Part shown: positions 14,326-17,834 of the stretch, piece by piece
Numbering within the stretch: position 1 is the first letter of the stretch
Layout of the letters: every line of letters begins with the position of its first letter
Assembly (NCBI GenBank): GCA_028868335.1
Contig: JAGWUU010000026.1
Span: 1 to 17,834 of the forward strand
Origin: Sphingomonadales bacterium
GTDB taxonomy: Bacteria; Pseudomonadota; Alphaproteobacteria; Sphingomonadales; Sphingomonadaceae
DNA: 17,834 nucleotides
Direction of reading: 5' to 3'
Made by a program: the position numbers and the translations under genes
The notes under the pieces: model-generated
Databases searched by the model: none
Told to the model about the DNA's origin: nothing
The model's input: the letters and a program-made list of their open reading frames with translations, nothing else

Positions 14326-15276
14326 TCAGCGGTTCGAGGTTGGGTCCCCTTGCCCAAGCAATTCGCGCGGCGATTTCGCGAAGGTCTGCCGACAGGCGCG
14401 CGAGAATACGGGTTGAGAGGAAAACCCCGCAGCCAACGCGGCTTCATGAACGGGCATCCGGGCGGTTTCCATCAACGTGATGGCATGACGGATCCGCAGC
14501 GAGCGATAAAACGCGGCGGGGCTCTGCCCCAGGCCGCGCCGGAACAGGCGTTCGGCCTGACGTCGGCTGGTGCCTTCAGCCGCCAGGATCGATTCGAGCG
14601 AAAGTCGTTCTCCGATCCCCCGTTCCATGCGCTCGATCAAGCGTTGAAGCGCTGGCGCAAGGCCGGGCATCGATGCCGCCTGCGAACGACGCTGCGGCGA
14701 TGATGCCGGGCGGATTCGGTCGTGGATCAATTGATCGGACACCGCCCCGGCAAAGGCTCCGCCATGCGTGCCGGCGATCTCGTCCAGCATCATGTCCATC
14801 GCAGCGGTTCCCCCGGCACATGTGAACAGCCGTGCATGGCGCTCGTAAAGTTCGCTCGACACGGGAATTTGCGGATAGCGTCTGGAAAATGCGTCAGCGG
14901 CTTCCCAATGCAGCGTAACCGGGTCGCGCCCCAGAATCCCGGCCTCGGCGAGGACGAACACCCCGGTATCGATCGCCCCGACCCGGCATCCCAGCCGCCA
15001 GAGCCGCCGCACCTGGCCAAGCAGGGCCGCCCGCGCGCGATCGAGCGGATCGAAGCCCGCACAGACGATCAGCGCGTCCGGCGCCGACGGCAGCGCCCCG
15101 TCGGTGCGCAGATCCATCCCGTTTGACGCCCGGGCATCGCCACCGCCGGGATCATGGATCGTCCAGCGGTACAGTTCGCTGCCAGACAGCCGATTGGCGA
15201 TCCGTAGCGGCTCGAGAGCGGAAAAGAACGCCATCGCCGAGAAGCCCGGCATGAGGATGAAGGCTTGCTGCTGCAT
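14326..15276 (-). CDS. cdhR: GlxA/CdhR-type AraC-family regulator of carnitine catabolism
   Basis: This 316-residue regulator has an N-terminal class I glutamine-amidotransferase-like (DJ-1/PfpI) domain over about residues 4-175 (QQAFILMPGFSAMAFFSALEPLRIAN, VGAIDTGVFVLAEAGIL, LFTCAGGTAAMDMML). A C-terminal AraC domain with two helix-turn-helices follows (SLESILAAEGTSRRQAERLFRRG and PVHEAALAAGFSSQPVFSRACR). This architecture is that of CdhR and GbdR, activators of carnitine and betaine genes in Pseudomonas. The start is ATG with its complement at 15274-15276; the longer frame begins with TTG inside an inverted repeat and is rejected. It is divergent from the BKACE and carnitine dehydrogenase genes, which are the natural targets. 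The choice of carnitine over betaine as effector is by context only. Confidence 0.85.
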   Translation of the reverse strand: MQQQAFILMPGFSAMAFFSALEPLRIANRLSGSELYRWTIHDPGGGDARASNGMDLRTDGALPSAPDALIVCAGFDPLDRARAALLGQVRRLWRLGCRVGAIDTGVFVLAEAGILGRDPVTLHWEAADAFSRRYPQIPVSSELYERHARLFTCAGGTAAMDMMLDEIAGTHGGAFAGAVSDQLIHDRIRPASSPQRRSQAASMPGLAPALQRLIERMERGIGERLSLESILAAEGTSRRQAERLFRRGLGQSPAAFYRSLRIRHAITLMETARMPVHEAALAAGFSSQPVFSRACRQTFAKSPRELLGQGDPTSNR

Positions 15277-15281
15277 CGTCG

Positions 15282-15305
15282 CGACAATTGTGCACGCGAT
15301 TGTCG
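15282..15305. promoter_or_regulatory. Inverted repeat, candidate CdhR operator
   Basis: Perfect 7-bp arms CGACAAT (15282-15288) and ATTGTCG (15299-15305) are separated by 10 bp, so equivalent positions are about 17 bp apart. The site lies 6-29 bases upstream of the regulator start and 79 bases before the divergent BKACE start, where it could serve both autoregulation and activation. No clear -35/-10 pair could be fixed for the BKACE promoter. Confidence 0.5.
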
Positions 15306-15383
15306 TAAATCGCAATGCTTTGCCGTGTTACGCTATTTTTTTCGCTTCAATCGGCCCTAGTCTGCCGCAATCGGGAGAGCGAC

Positions 15384-16274
15384 ATGAACTTCGAACCTTT
15401 CATCACCTGCGCCGTCACCGGATCGGGCAACACCGCCGACAAGCATCCATCCTTGCCGATCACCCCCGAACAGATCGCCGACGCCGCGATAGAAGCAGCC
15501 CGGGCGGGAGCTGCGGTTGCACACATCCATGTGCGCGACCCCGCCACCGGCAAGGGATCGCGCGATGTCGCTCTCTACCGCGAGGTGGTTGAACGAATTC
15601 GCGCCAGCGATACCGATGTGGTGATCAATCTCACCGCCGGAATGGGCGGCGACATGGTGTTCGGTCCGGGCGAGAACCCGTTGCCGCTTGATCCGGCCGG
15701 AACGGACATGGTTGGCCCGCTTGAGCGGTTGAATCACGTGCGCGAACTGCTTCCCGAAATCTGCACGCTCGACTGCGGCACGATGAATTTCGCCGAGGCC
15801 GACTATGTGATGACCAATACGCCCGGCATGCTGCGGACCATGGCCGCGGAAGTCCAGAAGCTTGGAGTTCGCCCCGAGCTTGAGGTGTTCGATACCGGGC
15901 ATCTGGTTTTCGTGAAGGAATTGGTCCGCGAGGGACTGCTTGACGATCCGGTGATGCTCCAGTTGTGCATGGGCATCCCCTATGGCGCTCCTGACGATCC
16001 ACTGACCTTCATGGCGATGGTCCACCAGCTTCCCCCCGGATCGGTTTTCAGCGCTTTCTCGATCGGTCGCAAGCAGTTGCCGTTCGCGGCCATGGCGGCA
16101 CTGGCCGGGGGCAATGTCCGCGTCGGGCTTGAGGACAATCTGTATCTCGGGCGCGGCGAGTTCGCCTCGAACGGCAAGCTGGTCGAACGCGCGGTGCAAA
16201 CGCTCACCGGCATGGGCGCCCGGATCCTCGGCCCGTCGGACGTCCGCGCCAAGCTCAAGCTGATCAAGCGCTGA
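15384..16274 (+). CDS. cdhC: BKACE-family dehydrocarnitine cleavage enzyme (3-dehydrocarnitine:acetyl-CoA trimethylamine transferase)
   Basis: This 296-residue enzyme belongs to the beta-keto acid cleavage (BKACE, DUF849) family. In carnitine catabolism the member CdhC joins 3-dehydrocarnitine and acetyl-CoA to give betainyl-CoA and acetoacetate. The zinc-binding AHIHVRDP motif places His47 and His49, and GLEDN supplies Glu250 as the probable third ligand. MNFEPFITCAVTGSGNTADKHPSLPITPEQIA is a typical family N-terminus. ATG 15384 has GGGAG six bases upstream; the longer frame from 15315 lacks one. Carnitine dehydrogenase starts 10 bases after the stop, which fixes the pathway more firmly than the sequence alone, since BKACE members vary in substrate. 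Confidence 0.9.
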   Translation: MNFEPFITCAVTGSGNTADKHPSLPITPEQIADAAIEAARAGAAVAHIHVRDPATGKGSRDVALYREVVERIRASDTDVVINLTAGMGGDMVFGPGENPLPLDPAGTDMVGPLERLNHVRELLPEICTLDCGTMNFAEADYVMTNTPGMLRTMAAEVQKLGVRPELEVFDTGHLVFVKELVREGLLDDPVMLQLCMGIPYGAPDDPLTFMAMVHQLPPGSVFSAFSIGRKQLPFAAMAALAGGNVRVGLEDNLYLGRGEFASNGKLVERAVQTLTGMGARILGPSDVRAKLKLIKR

Positions 16275-16284
16275 GGGCGGGCAA

Positions 16285-17772
16285 ATGACACAACCGGTTC
16301 GCAAGGCGGCAATCGTCGGTGGTGGAGTAATCGGGGCGGGCTGGGCCGCGCGGTTCCTCCTGAACGGCATCGACGTGGCGGTATTCGATCCCGATCCCGA
16401 AACCGGCCGCAAGACCGCCGAGGTTGTCGGCAACGCGCGCCGGGCCATGATCCGGCTCCACGGGCAGGCGCTGCCCGCCGAAGGCGTCCTGACGATCGCC
16501 TCCACGCTTGCAGAAGCCGTGGCTGACGCTGATTTCATTCAGGAAAGCCTCCCCGAGCGCGAGGACCTGAAGCAGCGCGTGCTGGCCCAGATCGACGCGG
16601 CGATGCCCGACCATGCGGTAATCGGATCGTCCACATCGGGCCTGCTGCCAAGCCGGTTGCAATCAGCGATGACGCGGCCCGATCGGCTGGTGGTGGGCCA
16701 CCCGTTCAATCCGGTCTATCTGTTGCCGCTGGTCGAGGTTTGCGGCGGGGAGCAGACCAGCCAGCAGACCATCGACACCGCCGCCGCGATCTACGAGCGG
16801 ATCGGGATGAAGGTGTTGAAAGTCCGCAAGGAAATCGACGGCTTCATCGCCGACCGGCTGCTCGAGGCAGTCTGGCGCGAGGGACTGTGGCTGATCAATG
16901 ACGGGATCGCCACTGCATCCGAACTGGACGATGCAATCCGCTTCGGCGCGGGGATGCGCTGGGCGTTCATGGGCACCTTCCTGACCTATCGCCTTGCCGG
17001 TGGCGAGGCCGGTATGCGCCATTTCCTGACCCAGTTCGGCCCGGCGCTGAAGCTCCCCTGGACCAAGCTTGAAGCACCCGAACTGACTGACAAACTGATC
17101 GAGGCGGTGGCAAGCCAGTCCGACGAGCAGGCTGGCGGGATCGACCTGCGCACCTACGAGCGGCTCCGCGACAATTGCCTGGTCGACCTGACCCATGCGC
17201 TTGAACGCAACGATTTCGCATCGGGTGCGGTAGCGAAGGCACATCGCGCTCACCTGGGCGGACAGATCAGGGCCGATGGCTCCGCCGGTGCCGACGGACG
17301 GCTGCTGACCATCGCCACTCCGGTCCAGCCCGAATGGATCGACTACAACGATCATCTGACCGAGCACTACTACCTGAAGCTGTTCGGCGATGCGACCGAC
17401 GTGGTGCTGGAACGGATTGGCGCGGGGACCGATTACGTCGCCGCCGGCAATTCCTGGTACACGGTCGAGACGCACATCCGCCATCTTGGCCAGGCGCGGC
17501 TTGGCGAGCCAGTGGAGGTGCGGACCCGCGTGCTGGCGGTGGACGGCAAACGCTTGCACTTGTTCCATGAAATGACCAGTCTTGCCCAGGCGGCGACGAT
17601 CGCCACGGCTGAACACATGCTGGTCCACGTCGATACGGCGGCGGAACGCTCGGTCCCCGCGCCGAGGGCAATGCTGGACAAGGCCGAGGCGCTCGTTGCC
17701 GGGCAAGCGCATCTGCCCGCGCCTGACGGGCAGGGTCGCCAGATAAAGATGCCGGGGCAGGACCGCACCTGA
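16285..17772 (+). CDS. lcdH: L-carnitine dehydrogenase fused to a hotdog thioesterase
   Basis: Residues 1 to about 320 of this 495-residue protein are a 3-hydroxyacyl-CoA dehydrogenase-type carnitine dehydrogenase. The NAD-binding GGGVIGAGWA begins at residue 12, STSGLLPS and GHPFNPVYLLPLVEVCGG follow, with His139 as the likely catalytic base. This part oxidises L-carnitine to 3-dehydrocarnitine. Residues from about 340 to 480 are a 4HBT-like thioesterase (VQPEWIDYNDHLTEHYYLKLFGDATD, with Asp353 in the acidic loop). The family role of such a domain is hydrolysis of betainyl-CoA to glycine betaine, done by the separate protein CdhB in Pseudomonas. Such fusions are known in Rhizobiales. The gene begins 10 bases after the BKACE stop with only a weak GAGGGCGGG ribosome site, so coupling is likely. 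Confidence 0.92.
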   Translation: MTQPVRKAAIVGGGVIGAGWAARFLLNGIDVAVFDPDPETGRKTAEVVGNARRAMIRLHGQALPAEGVLTIASTLAEAVADADFIQESLPEREDLKQRVLAQIDAAMPDHAVIGSSTSGLLPSRLQSAMTRPDRLVVGHPFNPVYLLPLVEVCGGEQTSQQTIDTAAAIYERIGMKVLKVRKEIDGFIADRLLEAVWREGLWLINDGIATASELDDAIRFGAGMRWAFMGTFLTYRLAGGEAGMRHFLTQFGPALKLPWTKLEAPELTDKLIEAVASQSDEQAGGIDLRTYERLRDNCLVDLTHALERNDFASGAVAKAHRAHLGGQIRADGSAGADGRLLTIATPVQPEWIDYNDHLTEHYYLKLFGDATDVVLERIGAGTDYVAAGNSWYTVETHIRHLGQARLGEPVEVRTRVLAVDGKRLHLFHEMTSLAQAATIATAEHMLVHVDTAAERSVPAPRAMLDKAEALVAGQAHLPAPDGQGRQIKMPGQDRT

Positions 17773-17800
17773 GGCCGGGCGAGAGGGAGAGGGATTTCGA

Positions 17801-17834
17801 ATGGCATTGGTTGAAACCCGTTCGATCGACTATG
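17801..17834 (+). CDS. Start of a further gene of the carnitine operon (3' truncated)
   Basis: ATG 17801 follows a strong purine-rich site (GAGGGAGAGGGA, 17783-17794) and lies 28 bases after the carnitine dehydrogenase stop. Only MALVETRSIDY is visible before the window ends, too little to assign a family. The strength of the ribosome site and the operon spacing make it a real gene start. Confidence 0.6.
   Translation, partial: MALVETRSIDY

Overview
This window reads as a high-GC alphaproteobacterial locus, most likely from a sphingomonad (Novosphingobium/Sphingomonas type). The evidence is a large TonB-dependent receptor with an AQA signal peptide, strong purine-rich ribosome sites, tightly packed genes and protein styles typical of that order. 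No taxonomic marker is present, so the assignment is an inference. The theme is catabolism of quaternary trimethylammonium compounds (choline, carnitine, glycine betaine) together with one-carbon handling.

Layout. (1) 1-1738, plus strand: the C-terminal tail of a probable corrinoid-activating ASKHA/RamA-type protein, then a complete MttB-family (non-pyrrolysine) trimethylamine/betaine methyltransferase. (2) 1885-5981, minus strand: a TonB-dependent outer-membrane receptor followed by an APC-family inner-membrane permease, apparently one uptake operon. (3) 5982-6334: a divergent regulatory region with two related 18-bp BetI-like operator candidates, one facing each operon. (4) 6335-11386, plus strand: an overlapping operon of a BetI-BetB fusion (TetR repressor joined in frame to betaine aldehyde dehydrogenase), choline dehydrogenase BetA, and an FAD-dependent oxidoreductase of unknown substrate. 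(5) 11474-14323, plus strand: a LysR regulator behind a dyad/promoter candidate, then formate-tetrahydrofolate ligase with a structured leader. (6) 14326-17834: a CdhR/GlxA-type AraC regulator (minus) divergent from a carnitine operon (plus) that encodes a BKACE dehydrocarnitine-cleaving enzyme, L-carnitine dehydrogenase fused to a hotdog thioesterase, and the first codons of one further gene.

How the genes could work together (inference). Choline is oxidised by BetA and BetB to glycine betaine. Carnitine is oxidised to 3-dehydrocarnitine, cleaved with acetyl-CoA to betainyl-CoA plus acetoacetate, and hydrolysed to glycine betaine. Both routes meet at glycine betaine, which the MttB-family enzyme may demethylate onto a corrinoid protein kept active by the ASKHA protein. 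The methyl group would pass to tetrahydrofolate, and formate-THF ligase could recover ATP when 10-formyl-THF is converted to formate. This replaces the Rieske-type (GbcAB) demethylation usual in aerobes. The corrinoid protein and the methylcorrinoid:THF methyltransferase needed for the scheme are not in this window.

The strongest oddities are the BetI-BetB fusion with its own operator and a second operator at the receptor gene, and corrinoid methyltransferase components beside an otherwise aerobic choline/carnitine pathway. No RNA genes, insertion sequences, CRISPR arrays or attachment sites were seen.
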